A stretch of 64,000 nt of DNA from Aliiglaciecola sp041538045 (GCF_041538045.1 NZ_JBGOSE010000007.1:1-64000); one strand, 5' to 3'. Shown: positions 34,420-43,900, counted from the stretch's first letter. Program-made: numbers and translations. The notes: generated by a model from the sequence alone, not told the origin.

Positions 34420-35516
34420 AAATCGGCGGCCCCATCCCAATCGAGGGAAACTAGGGAGCTTTTTATGGAATGACACTGGGCGATATGATGGGCAACTAAA
34501 TGATCATCTGGATTCAACATCCGCGCTTTTTCAAAACAATTTAAAGCTTCATCCCATTGTTGAGACTTGCGATGTTCCACTCCTTTTTCAATCCAAGGTG
34601 CGGTTTTCATTCGTAACACGATAGTTTCTTCGGGAAGGTGATTGAGTATTTCATACACTTCCACAGGATTTTTGCGGCCTTTAACTCTGACCCAATCGAG
34701 AAACCTGTAGCTAAATTTTTCTTTTGCTGCCGCAGTTTCCAATAATTGGGAACTGACTATAATGTCAGCCCCTAATTTAGGTGCTAGGGATTCTAAACGG
34801 TACGCTATATTAACGCTATCGCCAATCACAGTGGTATCCATTCTATCATCAGAGCCCACGGTGCCAATAATTACGGGCCCAAAGTGAATGCCAACACCGA
34901 TATTGACGGGCGGATAACCACTGTTGTGTCTGTGTTGATTATAAACGTTCAAGGCATAACGTAAATCGACAGCCGCTTTGAGAGCATCAATGGCCTTATC
35001 TCGATTTGTGCCTTTGGGATGGTCAAATAACGCCATGATCGCATCACCAATAAACTTATCAATGAACCCCCCATTTTGATGAATAGGGTCATTCATTCGT
35101 AAGAAATAGGAATTGAGAAACTTCATCAACTCTTGCGGTGTCATATTCTCCGATAAACCGGTAAAACCACGAATATCGGAAAACAGAATAGCCACTTCAT
35201 CTTCATCGGCACGACCTAACTCTAAGGTGTCTGAACCATGCTTAGCAAAATGCTCCACAAATTGTCGAGGTACAAATTTTTGAAAGGTTTGCGTTAAGCG
35301 TAAGGCTTCATCTGCTTTAGATAAAAATCGTTGATCTGCTTCGTTGGCGCGCAGGGTGCTCTGCACCTGCGTCTCCATTTCAACATGGTTTTGAGCGGAT
35401 TGGTTTGGATTAGTTTGCTGTTTTAAGATTCGTTTTAGACGCAACAATGCCGCAGCCATAATGATTATTATAATCACTAAAACTAACGGCAGAGGTTGTA
35501 AAATTTGTTGCAACAT
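34416..35516 (-). CDS. Class III adenylate/guanylate cyclase with N-terminal TM and C-terminal helical tail
   Basis: 366 aa. One N-terminal membrane segment (about 8-26), a linker with a helix, then a complete class III cyclase domain (about 100-270). Metal Asp residues are in LFSDIRGFTG and FIGDAIMALF; the Lys in FIDKFIGD favours ATP as substrate; the transition-state region is DTTVIGDSVNIAYRLE. The C-terminus (about 290-355) has a TPR-like pair ending EALNCFEKARMLNPDD. Its catalytic product is probably cAMP. The last codons abut REP array 2, whose final truncated copy overlaps the stop region. Confidence 0.9.
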   Translation of the reverse strand: MLQQILQPLPLVLVIIIIIMAAALLRLKRILKQQTNPNQSAQNHVEMETQVQSTLRANEADQRFLSKADEALRLTQTFQKFVPRQFVEHFAKHGSDTLELGRADEDEVAILFSDIRGFTGLSENMTPQELMKFLNSYFLRMNDPIHQNGGFIDKFIGDAIMALFDHPKGTNRDKAIDALKAAVDLRYALNVYNQHRHNSGYPPVNIGVGIHFGPVIIGTVGSDDRMDTTVIGDSVNIAYRLESLAPKLGADIIVSSQLLETAAAKEKFSYRFLDWVRVKGRKNPVEVYEILNHLPEETIVLRMKTAPWIEKGVEHRKSQQWDEALNCFEKARMLNPDDHLVAHHIAQCHSIKSSLVSLDWDGAADL

Positions 35517-35582
35517 TTTTGCGTCTTTTTCTTATTATTTTGTGAATGTTGTATTCAACCTAACACAGCATCTCTTTTAAAC

Positions 35583-36872
35583 CTACTCGGCTGTTAATTC
35601 AGCGAAGACTTCTTTGGTAATTTGCAATGTCTTTTCAACAATATCCATATCATGCAATGCAGACACAAATCCTGCTTCATATGACGCTGGAGCCAAATAA
35701 ACTCCTTTGGCTAACATGCTATGGAAAAAACGATTAAACATCTCGGTGTCGCAATTAATCGCTTGTTGATAATTAGTCACTTTCTCAATGTCCGTAAAGA
35801 AAATCCCAAACATACTGCCGGCATAATTCACTGTCATCGGAATACCATGTTCCAAGGCTAAGGACTTTATTCCTTCCGCGAGTGTTTTGGTTGCAAGGGT
35901 GAGTTTGTCATACAGGCCAGGCTCTTGAATTTGTGTCAGAGACGCCAAACCAGCCGCCATGGCAATTGGATTTCCTGATAAGGTGCCCGCTTGATATATA
36001 GGGCCTGTTGGGGCTATTTGTTGCATAATTTCTGCTTTGCCTCCAAATGCGCCCACTGGCATGCCACCACCGATAACTTTTCCTAGGCAAGTTAAGTCTG
36101 GAACAATGGAATATAACTCTTGAGCCCCACCACGACTGACTCTAAAACCAGTCATAACTTCATCAAATATTAAAATACTGTTGTGCTGGTCACAAATGTC
36201 TCTTAGACCTTGTAAAAAACCGTCAACTGGTGGAATACAATTCATATTGCCGGCAACGGGTTCTACGATAATACAAGCAATATCATCACCAAACTCGGTA
36301 AAGGCTTGTTTCACGCTGTCGATATTGTTGAATTCCATGGTCAAGGTATGTTGTGCCACATCTGCAGGTACACCAGGGGAGCTAGGCACACCTAGGGTTA
36401 AGGCACCCGATCCGGCTTTAACCAGCAATGAGTCTGCGTGACCATGGTAACAGCCTTCAAATTTAAGAATTTTGTTTTTGCCCGTTACCCCTCTGGCTAG
36501 ACGTATGGCGCTCATGGTCGCTTCTGTACCTGAGTTCACCATACGCAACATTTCCATTGAAGGAACCAATTTATTAACCATTTCCGCCATGGTCACTTCT
36601 GATTCCGTAGGAGCACCAAAACTAAGGCCATTTTCCGCAGCGTCGATAACAGCTTGACGTATTTTCGGGTTGTTATGGCCTAGCACCATAGGTCCCCAAG
36701 ATTGCACATAATCGATGTATTGTTTGCCATCTGCATCGTAAATGTATGGTCCATCGGCTTTGACGATAAACGGCGGAGTGCCACCAACGGCTTTAAATGC
36801 TCTTACTGGGGAGTTAACTCCGCCTGGGATGTGCTTTTGTGCTTGTTCGAACAATTGTTGTGATTTTTGCAT
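35583..36872 (-). CDS. hemL: Glutamate-1-semialdehyde 2,1-aminomutase
   Basis: 429 aa, family length. Class III aminotransferase fold with MVNSGTEATMSAIRLARG, CYHGHADSLL, IFDEVMTGFR and the PLP-binding Lys at about 265 in CLGKVIGGGMPVGAFGG. It converts glutamate-1-semialdehyde to 5-aminolevulinate in the C5 pathway of haem synthesis. The start is 5 bp after the pyrB stop, so the two are probably co-transcribed. Confidence 0.97.
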   Translation of the reverse strand: MQKSQQLFEQAQKHIPGGVNSPVRAFKAVGGTPPFIVKADGPYIYDADGKQYIDYVQSWGPMVLGHNNPKIRQAVIDAAENGLSFGAPTESEVTMAEMVNKLVPSMEMLRMVNSGTEATMSAIRLARGVTGKNKILKFEGCYHGHADSLLVKAGSGALTLGVPSSPGVPADVAQHTLTMEFNNIDSVKQAFTEFGDDIACIIVEPVAGNMNCIPPVDGFLQGLRDICDQHNSILIFDEVMTGFRVSRGGAQELYSIVPDLTCLGKVIGGGMPVGAFGGKAEIMQQIAPTGPIYQAGTLSGNPIAMAAGLASLTQIQEPGLYDKLTLATKTLAEGIKSLALEHGIPMTVNYAGSMFGIFFTDIEKVTNYQQAINCDTEMFNRFFHSMLAKGVYLAPASYEAGFVSALHDMDIVEKTLQITKEVFAELTAE

Positions 36873-36877
36873 GTAAT

Positions 36878-37888
36878 TTATAATCTCTTTGAACTATACC
36901 AATGAACGTCACGATCGTATTTTGACACTAAATTCTCTACTCCAAGGGTCAGTGCAAACAGCGCCATTCTGACTAATACGCCGTTATCAGCTTGTCTGAA
37001 AATGGCTAAATTGGGGTGTAAATTTAGGTCATTGTCTAACTCATTCGCGTCGGCTCGTGAGTCCCGTGGAAGTGGGTGCATAATGACGGTTTTGGATTGG
37101 AAATGTTTAGTGTAAATAGTTTGGTTTAAACGAAACTTTCCGCGATATTTATCTGCTTCAGCTTGAGTTTCAAAACGTTCTTCTTGAATCCGAGTTTGAT
37201 AACAGATGTCGGCATCTACACTGCCCTCAAGCTGATCTGTTACTTTAACGCTATGACCTGCGTCGCGGATCACCTGTAAAATTGCCTCAGGCATGGCCAG
37301 CTCTTTGGGGGAAATCAGAGTGAAACGAACATTCTTAAATAAACTTAATAATTTTGATAATGAATGCACCGTACGACCATATTTTAAATCACCAATCATG
37401 GCAATATGAATACCGTCAATTTGTCCACCGTGATATTGCTGCTCTTTACTAATAGTGTATAAATCTAACAGAGCTTGGGTCGGGTGTTCATTGGCGCCAT
37501 CACCGCCATTAATCACTGGAACTCGACTGCCTTCTGCAAATTCAGATACTGAACCTGATTGCGGGTGACGCATGGTAATAATATCGGAATATCCGCTTAA
37601 TACTCTGGCGGTATCAAACAAAGATTCGCCTTTGGCCAGCGCCGAACTACTCATGCCGGTGGTCTCTCGCACTTCACCGCCAAGTAGATTAAATGCAGTA
37701 CCAAAGCTAACTCGTGTTCGTGTACTGGCTTCAAAAAATAGGTTGCCCAAAATCGCTCCGTCCAACACTGTTGTACGTTTTTGACGAAGCGCATAGGGTG
37801 TCATCTTATCAGCTACATCGAATATCGCCTGAATAGAATCACGGTCGAACTGATTAACCGAAAGAATGTGCTGACCTTTAAAATTCAT
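36878..37888 (-). CDS. pyrB: Aspartate carbamoyltransferase
   Basis: 336 aa, a little longer than the E. coli catalytic chain. The carbamoyl-phosphate loop FEASTRTRVSFG lies near 53-64; HPTQALLDLYT, DLKYGRTVHSL and HPLPRDSRADANELD are also clear. It makes N-carbamoyl-aspartate, the first committed step of UMP synthesis. No pyrI regulatory-chain gene is adjacent, unlike in enterobacteria, so classical CTP control by PyrI may be absent. First gene before hemL. I saw no convincing pyr leader attenuator. Confidence 0.95.
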   Translation of the reverse strand: MNFKGQHILSVNQFDRDSIQAIFDVADKMTPYALRQKRTTVLDGAILGNLFFEASTRTRVSFGTAFNLLGGEVRETTGMSSSALAKGESLFDTARVLSGYSDIITMRHPQSGSVSEFAEGSRVPVINGGDGANEHPTQALLDLYTISKEQQYHGGQIDGIHIAMIGDLKYGRTVHSLSKLLSLFKNVRFTLISPKELAMPEAILQVIRDAGHSVKVTDQLEGSVDADICYQTRIQEERFETQAEADKYRGKFRLNQTIYTKHFQSKTVIMHPLPRDSRADANELDNDLNLHPNLAIFRQADNGVLVRMALFALTLGVENLVSKYDRDVHWYSSKRL

Positions 37889-37991
37889 CGCATACCCTTA
37901 TGTTTAATAACAGGAAAAATGATTAGGCTGAGAATAGCGCTTATCCTGCTGCTGGCACGAGAGTCTATCAAAAATTTGCTGTCGGATAATC

Positions 37992-38417
37992 TTATTTCTG
38001 ATTATTTTTATGAAATGCTTGGCAGCCTTTCAAGACAATTAAATTATAGGTTGTGGCATATTTTTTAAGGGCTTTTCTGGACGCGGTACTTTCCCCCATT
38101 TTTAATGTATCACCACTACCTGCTAAGTACTTAATGCCACATTGTTGTTCAATCACCGCCAGAGGATAGAGATCCATATCTATGCCAGGAAAGCTAATCA
38201 CTCTGTTAGTAAAGGCTAATAACCTAAAGTTCCCTTGTTTAACTGCAACCTTTGCATCCGCCTCTGCTTGTTGAATTGAACTCAATTGAGACTGAGATGC
38301 TGAACCAGCTGCAGATTTGTTTGCTGAAATATTTGAGGTAGAACTGACATTTTCTGTAATACAGCCAGATAAATTAATCACTGCCAAGGTTGCACAAGCC
38401 ACTTTCAACACATTCAT
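37992..38417 (-). CDS. Putative lipoprotein of unknown function
   Basis: 141 aa. Lipoprotein signal with lipobox INLSGC (Cys about 19), then a Ser/Ala/Asn-rich linker, a helical stretch (QQAEADAKVAVKQGN) and a compact C-terminal domain with two Cys (QQCGIKYLAG and LKGCQAF) that may pair in the periplasm. Its ATG overlaps the stop of the metalloprotease gene (ATGA), so expression is coupled to it. No family recognised; a chaperone or inhibitor role for the protease is only a guess from coupling. Confidence 0.65.
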   Translation of the reverse strand: MNVLKVACATLAVINLSGCITENVSSTSNISANKSAAGSASQSQLSSIQQAEADAKVAVKQGNFRLLAFTNRVISFPGIDMDLYPLAVIEQQCGIKYLAGSGDTLKMGESTASRKALKKYATTYNLIVLKGCQAFHKNNQK

Positions 38418-41065
38418 TTAGAACAAACCGCTAATCTGCCAACTGTTATCCTTGTAGCTGCTAGTAACAACATGAACCAACCCAAACTGCCGCCGCCAGA
38501 AGAGTCGTCTGCGGGAGGAATGGGTAACGGGGTGACATTTTCTTGGTTCACCGTAATATCGATAGTTGCCGAATCCGTGGCAAAGCTGGGATCTTCAATA
38601 CGATAAATAATGCTGTCGCTGCCAAAAAAGCCATTGGCGGGGGTATAACTAATTTGCCCATTATCAATCGCCACGCGTCCAGTGCCCACATAGGTGACCT
38701 CGGAAATAATCAACGAGTCTTGGTCGGCATCTGTATCATTACTTAATGCATCTATGCTGATTGTCCCTGAATCTTGCTCTATCTCAATACTGTCATCCAC
38801 CGCAACAGGAGCATCATTAACGGCTTCAATTTGCACAACAAATGGGAACACATTGCTATCACTCACCCCATCATTTACTGACAGGTTGACCATTAAGCTA
38901 CCTGAAAAATCAGCATCAGGGGACACGTTGCCATCACTAGCAACATAGTTTGCGCCGGGAAATAAATCTAAGCTGAAGTTGGATGGATAGCTAGAGTCTG
39001 GGTCATCTACGATTAAGTCAGAAAAGTTAATCACGAAACTTGTATCTTCTAATTCGGTTCGCTCGGTTTGTCCTGTAATTAACGGCGCTACAGGCTCGCT
39101 ACCGGGCACAATTTCAAAACTTCCAGGATTCACTGCATAAAACACATTATCGGAACAGCTAACTTGTAAACGCGCATTGCTGGTATTGGTACTTGGAGAG
39201 ACAATACTTTGTAGACCATCATTTGCGGTACTGGCTAAAATGGTCGATTCAAATACACCATCTCCGTCAGCATCTAAACTAATATCTACTGATGCACAGG
39301 AAATCGGCGCGGTATTTGTGCCAGCCACCTCCCATTCAACCACATGACTTTGCCCGCCAATCCAGCGTGCGTCTGCTAAAGGTTGTGACACCGAAAATGG
39401 CTGGTCAGTGGGTTGTATATTGATATTTGCCGTTTGTGTGGTCACGCCACCGTTGCCATCCCGGACAATAACCTCAAAGGTAAGTTCACGCTCAGTAGTT
39501 GCATAGGTCTCCCCAAACCCCACTGAACCCATTAACACCTCAGAAAGCTGTGGAAAATAGCGAGTCGATGAATTTGCTGGTGGATAAGATCGAAACAAAG
39601 GGTTAAAGCCATTGTCCTCAGACATTTCTGCTAAGGATTCTGTAGCTCCTTCAAAACCACCAGGATCTATCTGATCCCACGCATAGTTCAAAGTATCATT
39701 ATCGCTGTCGTTGGCCTGAGCAGTGAGCACAAAAGGGGTATTTGCGGGGATCGTATGGTTTATTTCGGCGCTGCTAATAATCGGAATACTATTGCCATTG
39801 GATTCGGTTGTTCCGCAATTTCGGCGACTTAGAAGTGATTGAATTTGCTCAACTGAAAAGCTGTGAAAATAATCGTCTGAGTCATCTTGAATATTTTGGC
39901 TAGAACATAGTCCTGCATAAGACATTATGCTAGAGCCACTGCCCGGTTCAACGGCAGAATTTCTTGAGCGCTGGTCTTCGGTACAACCTGCTGTGTTGGA
40001 GGCATTAAAGGTATGTTCAGCACCTAACTGATGGCCAAATTCATGAATAACTAATTGGGTGTAGAAGCTTTCACCGAAAGGTCTGTTGCTACCTGTTTGC
40101 CCTCGGGCCTTAAATCCGTCGATACAAATACTTTGAATGGTAGCCAAGCCGCCTGAGTCGGTATTTAATAAATGCCCAATATCATAGTTTTCAGAGCCAA
40201 TGAGATCATCTATAACGATTTGATTGGCCTCCAAGTCATCACTGGCATCATTCACAAAAGGATCAGTACTGCTATCGGTGTAGATGATTCTGTCATTGTT
40301 TGCCACGAGCTCAAACTGAATAGAAAAGTCAGTGAGTAGAATCTCATTGATACGATTAATCAATATTGCTAACTCTGCGAGGGTGCCCGCTTCTCCGCCA
40401 TTTCGCGCGGTATATTCTCCGCTAGTACTGATGGCTATGCGATAAGTAGTAATGGAATTTCCGTTGGCTCTAGCTGCATCGGTGTTTGCGGTAGCAACTT
40501 TTTTCAATTCTGTTTTGATGGTAGAGGGTAAAGTTAAAAAATCCTGCGGCTGCGAGAGTGTCGACTTGTGCGTGTCTGGGGGAATTTCATCTTTTACCCA
40601 ATAACTTACATAATCTTCAGGGTGACCTCGTTTATCGTAGGTTAAAATTGCCCATTCATTGTTTATTCTAAACATTGCAGACAGCCCATTTGCTGAAATG
40701 TTAAAGCGCCCAATACCTTTAGGGTTATCGAGGTTATAACCAGTAAATGATCGGATCAACGGATACTTAGTTGCCAGTGCTTCAGCCATTACTTGAACTT
40801 GACTCAATTTAAATATGAGGTAATCACCTTCGGGAGTAGGGATGACAAGTTGAAGCTCGGTGGCTTGATTGTTTACCAAAGACAGGAGCTCGTCAGGATT
40901 AATTGTTAGCTCGTATCCTTTTGCCACAGTTTGCCCAAAGCGCAAATCGATTTGAGTGCTTGCCTTGGCTGGTTGCCACAAAGAATGCACTTCATTTTGC
41001 GCGGTGGCTAACAAACTAATGCTAGCTAGAAAAAGCGTGATACAGATACGGAGAACAAATGTCAT
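38414..41065 (-). CDS. Secreted metzincin protease with GlyGly-CTERM tail
   Basis: 883 aa from the ATG at 41065, where a clean signal peptide begins (MTFVLRICITLFLASISLLA); a longer frame to 41119 is less likely. Propeptide-like region about 25-180; catalytic domain with zinc motif HEFGHQLGAEH followed by the Met of SSIMSYAG, as in reprolysin-like enzymes. Then Ig- and cadherin-like modules (DAPVAVDDSIEIEQ, ANGFFGSDSIIYRIED). The C-terminus has GGGSLGWFMLLLAATR, a GlyGly-CTERM signal processed by rhombosortase in type II secretion. Probably released or surface-anchored. Substrate unknown. Confidence 0.87.
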   Translation of the reverse strand: MTFVLRICITLFLASISLLATAQNEVHSLWQPAKASTQIDLRFGQTVAKGYELTINPDELLSLVNNQATELQLVIPTPEGDYLIFKLSQVQVMAEALATKYPLIRSFTGYNLDNPKGIGRFNISANGLSAMFRINNEWAILTYDKRGHPEDYVSYWVKDEIPPDTHKSTLSQPQDFLTLPSTIKTELKKVATANTDAARANGNSITTYRIAISTSGEYTARNGGEAGTLAELAILINRINEILLTDFSIQFELVANNDRIIYTDSSTDPFVNDASDDLEANQIVIDDLIGSENYDIGHLLNTDSGGLATIQSICIDGFKARGQTGSNRPFGESFYTQLVIHEFGHQLGAEHTFNASNTAGCTEDQRSRNSAVEPGSGSSIMSYAGLCSSQNIQDDSDDYFHSFSVEQIQSLLSRRNCGTTESNGNSIPIISSAEINHTIPANTPFVLTAQANDSDNDTLNYAWDQIDPGGFEGATESLAEMSEDNGFNPLFRSYPPANSSTRYFPQLSEVLMGSVGFGETYATTERELTFEVIVRDGNGGVTTQTANINIQPTDQPFSVSQPLADARWIGGQSHVVEWEVAGTNTAPISCASVDISLDADGDGVFESTILASTANDGLQSIVSPSTNTSNARLQVSCSDNVFYAVNPGSFEIVPGSEPVAPLITGQTERTELEDTSFVINFSDLIVDDPDSSYPSNFSLDLFPGANYVASDGNVSPDADFSGSLMVNLSVNDGVSDSNVFPFVVQIEAVNDAPVAVDDSIEIEQDSGTISIDALSNDTDADQDSLIISEVTYVGTGRVAIDNGQISYTPANGFFGSDSIIYRIEDPSFATDSATIDITVNQENVTPLPIPPADDSSGGGSLGWFMLLLAATRITVGRLAVCSK

Positions 41066-41119
41066 TAAAGCCCCATTTTTAGATTGATTATTTGAGCAAA
41101 AATATGCTCCGACTAACAT

Positions 41120-41515
41120 AAACTAACAAGTCTACTTTAGTATGAATTGCCTATTATTTCTGCACTTTATGGGTATTTTATTTTTTGCATATGCAAAGCT
41201 CTAAGCATAGAAAGTAGGGAAAGGGTGGTGATAAATTTAAGTTAATTACTATTAGGCTTTAAATATACGTGTTTTAGCCGATTTGGGATTTGTCTTTGTT
41301 GAACCGATTTTTTGGTTATGGGAGACTAAATATTGAACAGGTTGAGAGATCAATATAAGCATGTTCAAAGAACACTAAAAACAGCTTTTAAACCAATGGT
41401 TAGATAATGACACTAAGCTGTTTTTGATTTGCACAGCTTAGCATGTCGATGTATAGAGTTAGTTGATAAACCGCAGTATTAGTAGTGAAAAATCATTAAA
41501 AAGGAAAACTGAGAT
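41120..41515. other. Divergent intergenic region with overlapping inverted repeats
   Basis: Spacer of about 400 bp between the metalloprotease and ridA-like genes; it should hold both promoters. Its right part (41377-41447) contains three segments able to pair in two exclusive ways (see the separate entry). No supported ORF. Confidence 0.5.
41377..41447 (+). repeat. Mutually exclusive stem-loops upstream of the ridA-like gene
   Basis: AAAAACAGCTT (41377-41387) can pair with AAGCTGTTTTT (41415-41425), and the latter can instead pair with ACAGCTT (41433-41439). The second arrangement extends to CTAAGCTGT/ACAGCTTAG, with flanking GACA/TGTC. The first would end in a T-rich tract. The layout is attenuator-like, but function is unproven. 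Confidence 0.4.
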
Positions 41516-41953
41516 ATGTTAAAAATGACTAAAGTCGGAATATTAAGTTTGTTGTCATGCACACTTTTTAATAGTTTTGCCGAGGTTAAGTATTACCCCG
41601 CAGAAAAACAGAATATGCCTTTTTCTCAAGCTACTCAGGTTGATAATATTGTGTACTTGTCTGGTCAAATTGCCAGTGATGAGAAAGGCAATTTAGCTGA
41701 CAATATTACAGATCAGTCTCATCAAGTAATGAAAAACATTGCCGCCACATTGGACGGTTTAGGGTTGACGATGGATGATGTGTTTAAGTGCACTGTGATG
41801 ATCGAAGATATTGAAAAATGGGCAGATTTCAATAAAGTCTACATCACTTATTTTAAGCCTAAAAAACTACCGTCACGAAGTGCATTTGGTGCAGATGGTT
41901 TAGCCATGGGCTCCATGTTGGAATTAGAGTGTTGGGCGTACGCTAACAATTAA
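41516..41953 (+). CDS. Exported RidA/YjgF-family protein
   Basis: 145 aa. A signal peptide (about 1-22, cleavage near SFA-EV) precedes a full RidA domain with VYLSGQIASDEKGN, LTMDDVFKCTVMIED and LPSRSAFGADGLAMG; the Arg of PSRSA corresponds to the ligand-binding Arg of imine deaminases. Cytosolic RidA trimers hydrolyse reactive 2-aminoacrylate-type imines; this copy should act in the periplasm, where the substrate is unknown. An AAGGAAAA site precedes the ATG. Its end overlaps the convergent TetR gene by four bases. Confidence 0.88.
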   Translation: MLKMTKVGILSLLSCTLFNSFAEVKYYPAEKQNMPFSQATQVDNIVYLSGQIASDEKGNLADNITDQSHQVMKNIAATLDGLGLTMDDVFKCTVMIEDIEKWADFNKVYITYFKPKKLPSRSAFGADGLAMGSMLELECWAYANN

Positions 41954-42612
41954 TTTTCAGCTTTAATCATTTGCATTACATGATTCACTGTTTGTTTGAC
42001 TAATTCAGTTTGTTTTACTTCAGATTTACTAAACGGTAAACCTAGTAAACTCGGCAAATAGAAATCACCTTTTAACATATTAAAAAATGTATAGGCCCAG
42101 TATTTAGCCTTGGTTTTGTCTAGTTTGAGCTGCGAGTTTTGTTGGAAAAAGTTGCACAAAATCTCGATACCATGCAGTGGGCCTGCCATATAAAATAGTT
42201 CTGCTACACGAGGGTTGGTGGTCAGTTCACCAATCACTATTCTATGCATGGCTATTGACTGTTCATCTTGTAATAAATTAATAATTTGGTTTCCGTAGGT
42301 GAGTAGGGCCTCTACGGGATCTTGCTCCACATCCCCCATATGCTCTTCACCTAATTGGTACTGGGCACATTTATAAGTAATAACTGCCGTATACAAGGCT
42401 TCTTTATTGCTGAAATGCGAATAAACGGTTTGTTTAGAGACTTCCGCTTTTTTTGCTACCTGATCCATAGAGGTAGATGAAAACCCTTGGGCTAAGAACA
42501 GATCACTGGCGGCCAACAAAATATTAATTCTCTTTTCTTCGCTTTTAGGTCTGCCAGCTTTAGCCTGTGCTTTCAAACAGTTCGAACTTATTTCAGGTTT
42601 AGAATGGGACAC
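41950..42612 (-). CDS. TetR/AcrR-family repressor of the RND pump
   Basis: 220 aa. The N-terminal TetR helix-turn-helix (about 25-70) has INILLAASDLFLAQGFSSTS, MDQVAKKAEVSKQTVYSHF and NKEALYTAV. The C-terminal ligand domain is divergent, as usual, with FFNMLKGDFYLPSLLG near the end. It is divergent from the RND genes, and a perfect 15-bp palindrome (42650-42664) sits between. Likely a local repressor released by a pump substrate. Confidence 0.92.
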   Translation of the reverse strand: MSHSKPEISSNCLKAQAKAGRPKSEEKRINILLAASDLFLAQGFSSTSMDQVAKKAEVSKQTVYSHFSNKEALYTAVITYKCAQYQLGEEHMGDVEQDPVEALLTYGNQIINLLQDEQSIAMHRIVIGELTTNPRVAELFYMAGPLHGIEILCNFFQQNSQLKLDKTKAKYWAYTFFNMLKGDFYLPSLLGLPFSKSEVKQTELVKQTVNHVMQMIKAEN

Positions 42613-42649
42613 TTTTTCACTCTTGTTTAAATTAAAATTTAATTATCAA

Positions 42650-42664
42650 ACTAGACGGTCTAGT
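42650..42664. promoter_or_regulatory. TetR-type operator
   Basis: ACTAGACGGTCTAGT is a perfect palindrome around a central base, of the TAGAC-N-GTCTA type bound by many AcrR/TetR proteins. It sits between the divergent repressor and RND genes, so it could control both. Confidence 0.8.
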
Positions 42665-42736
42665 ATTTATATATTATTCTCTATACTAATACAAAACTGT
42701 GTTAGACAAAATAACAATCTGAAATAGGCTTGAACA

Positions 42737-43900
42737 GTGAATAAAGCGTCATTTAAAACATTACTAATCCCAATTGCACTTATCTTGCCGTTAATTGCAG
42801 TAGTGGGATTAATGGTCGCAGCAGGTTCTGGGCAGGTAACCCCACCTCCTTCAGAAGCAAAAATTCACCAAGTAGAAGTTGTTCAACTCTCGCCTCAAGA
42901 CAGTTACCAGTTAGAGCAACTTGCCTATGGCCGGTTGGAGTCTGCAAATCTTTCAAATCTAGGGTTTGAGTTAGCCGGTAAAGTGCAGCAAATTTTAGTC
43001 GATGAGGGCGACCAAATTGTAGCTGGACAGCTCATTGCTAAACTTGATACCCAACGCCTCGATGCATCCATGAAAGAGTTAGATGCAGCCTTACAATCTG
43101 CCACGGCAGATTTGCGTTTGGCCAAACAGTCACAACAGCGAGTGGTTGAGTTAGTTAATAGGAATTTAGAGTCTACACAACGTTTGAATGAAGTGGATGA
43201 AAACACTCAAGTCGCTAAAGCTGTGGTAGAGCAAACTCAAGCACGGATCAATACCTTGCAGGTGGAAATTGAAAAGTCTGAATTAAGAGCATCTTTTGAT
43301 GGCACTATTGTGTCTCGACCAGTAGATCCGTCAACCGTTGTTAGTGCTGGACAACCCGTGGTGGTGGTCCAACAAACGTCGGCTTATGATGCGCGGATCG
43401 CGATGTCTAGTGATCAAGCCTTTGGTTTAAGCGTCGGCCAAAAACATCAATTAATTGCCAATGGTATTAAGTTGACAGGGATAGTGAAATCTATCGCTAA
43501 AACCCGACAGATGGACACTCGAACCATCGATGTGATTTTTTCCGTAGAAGCCAATCAACATAGATTGCTTCCTGGAGATTTAATAGCCTTGGTTTACAGT
43601 AAACGGGTTGAAGAGTCTGGTGTATGGGTGCCTAAACAAGCTCTTAGCAGCGGTATTCGCGGGTTATGGACCTTGTTTACTGTGTCTGATAAAGGTCAAC
43701 AAAAAGTCACATCCCGTTCCGTTGAAGTCTTATTTTCAGGTAAAACTCACAGTTACGTTCGTGGTGCCCTAAAAGCAAATGACTGGATGGTTATCAATGG
43801 TGCCCATCGCCTTGTTCCTGGGCAGATCGTCAATGCTGTGGTTGCGAAAAAATCCGCTGAGATAGCAAGTGACCTTGTTTCCCACCAAGGTAAGCTGTAA
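42737..43900 (+). CDS. RND efflux periplasmic adaptor (membrane fusion protein)
   Basis: 387 aa; GTG start at 42737. An N-terminal membrane anchor (about 10-30) is followed by a lipoyl-like half (LGFELAGKVQQILVDEGDQIVAGQLIAKLD). Next come a coiled-coil hairpin (about 110-185), the second lipoyl half (ELRASFDGTIVSRPVDPSTVVSAGQ in part) and beta-barrel domains. It links the RND permease to an outer-membrane channel, which is not encoded here. The permease gene overlaps the stop by one base (TAATG). Confidence 0.93.
   Translation: MNKASFKTLLIPIALILPLIAVVGLMVAAGSGQVTPPPSEAKIHQVEVVQLSPQDSYQLEQLAYGRLESANLSNLGFELAGKVQQILVDEGDQIVAGQLIAKLDTQRLDASMKELDAALQSATADLRLAKQSQQRVVELVNRNLESTQRLNEVDENTQVAKAVVEQTQARINTLQVEIEKSELRASFDGTIVSRPVDPSTVVSAGQPVVVVQQTSAYDARIAMSSDQAFGLSVGQKHQLIANGIKLTGIVKSIAKTRQMDTRTIDVIFSVEANQHRLLPGDLIALVYSKRVEESGVWVPKQALSSGIRGLWTLFTVSDKGQQKVTSRSVEVLFSGKTHSYVRGALKANDWMVINGAHRLVPGQIVNAVVAKKSAEIASDLVSHQGKL

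Noticed and set aside
37889..37991. Possible attenuator before pyrB
   Set aside because: Looked for a leader peptide and a stem with T-tract; only weak pairing seen.
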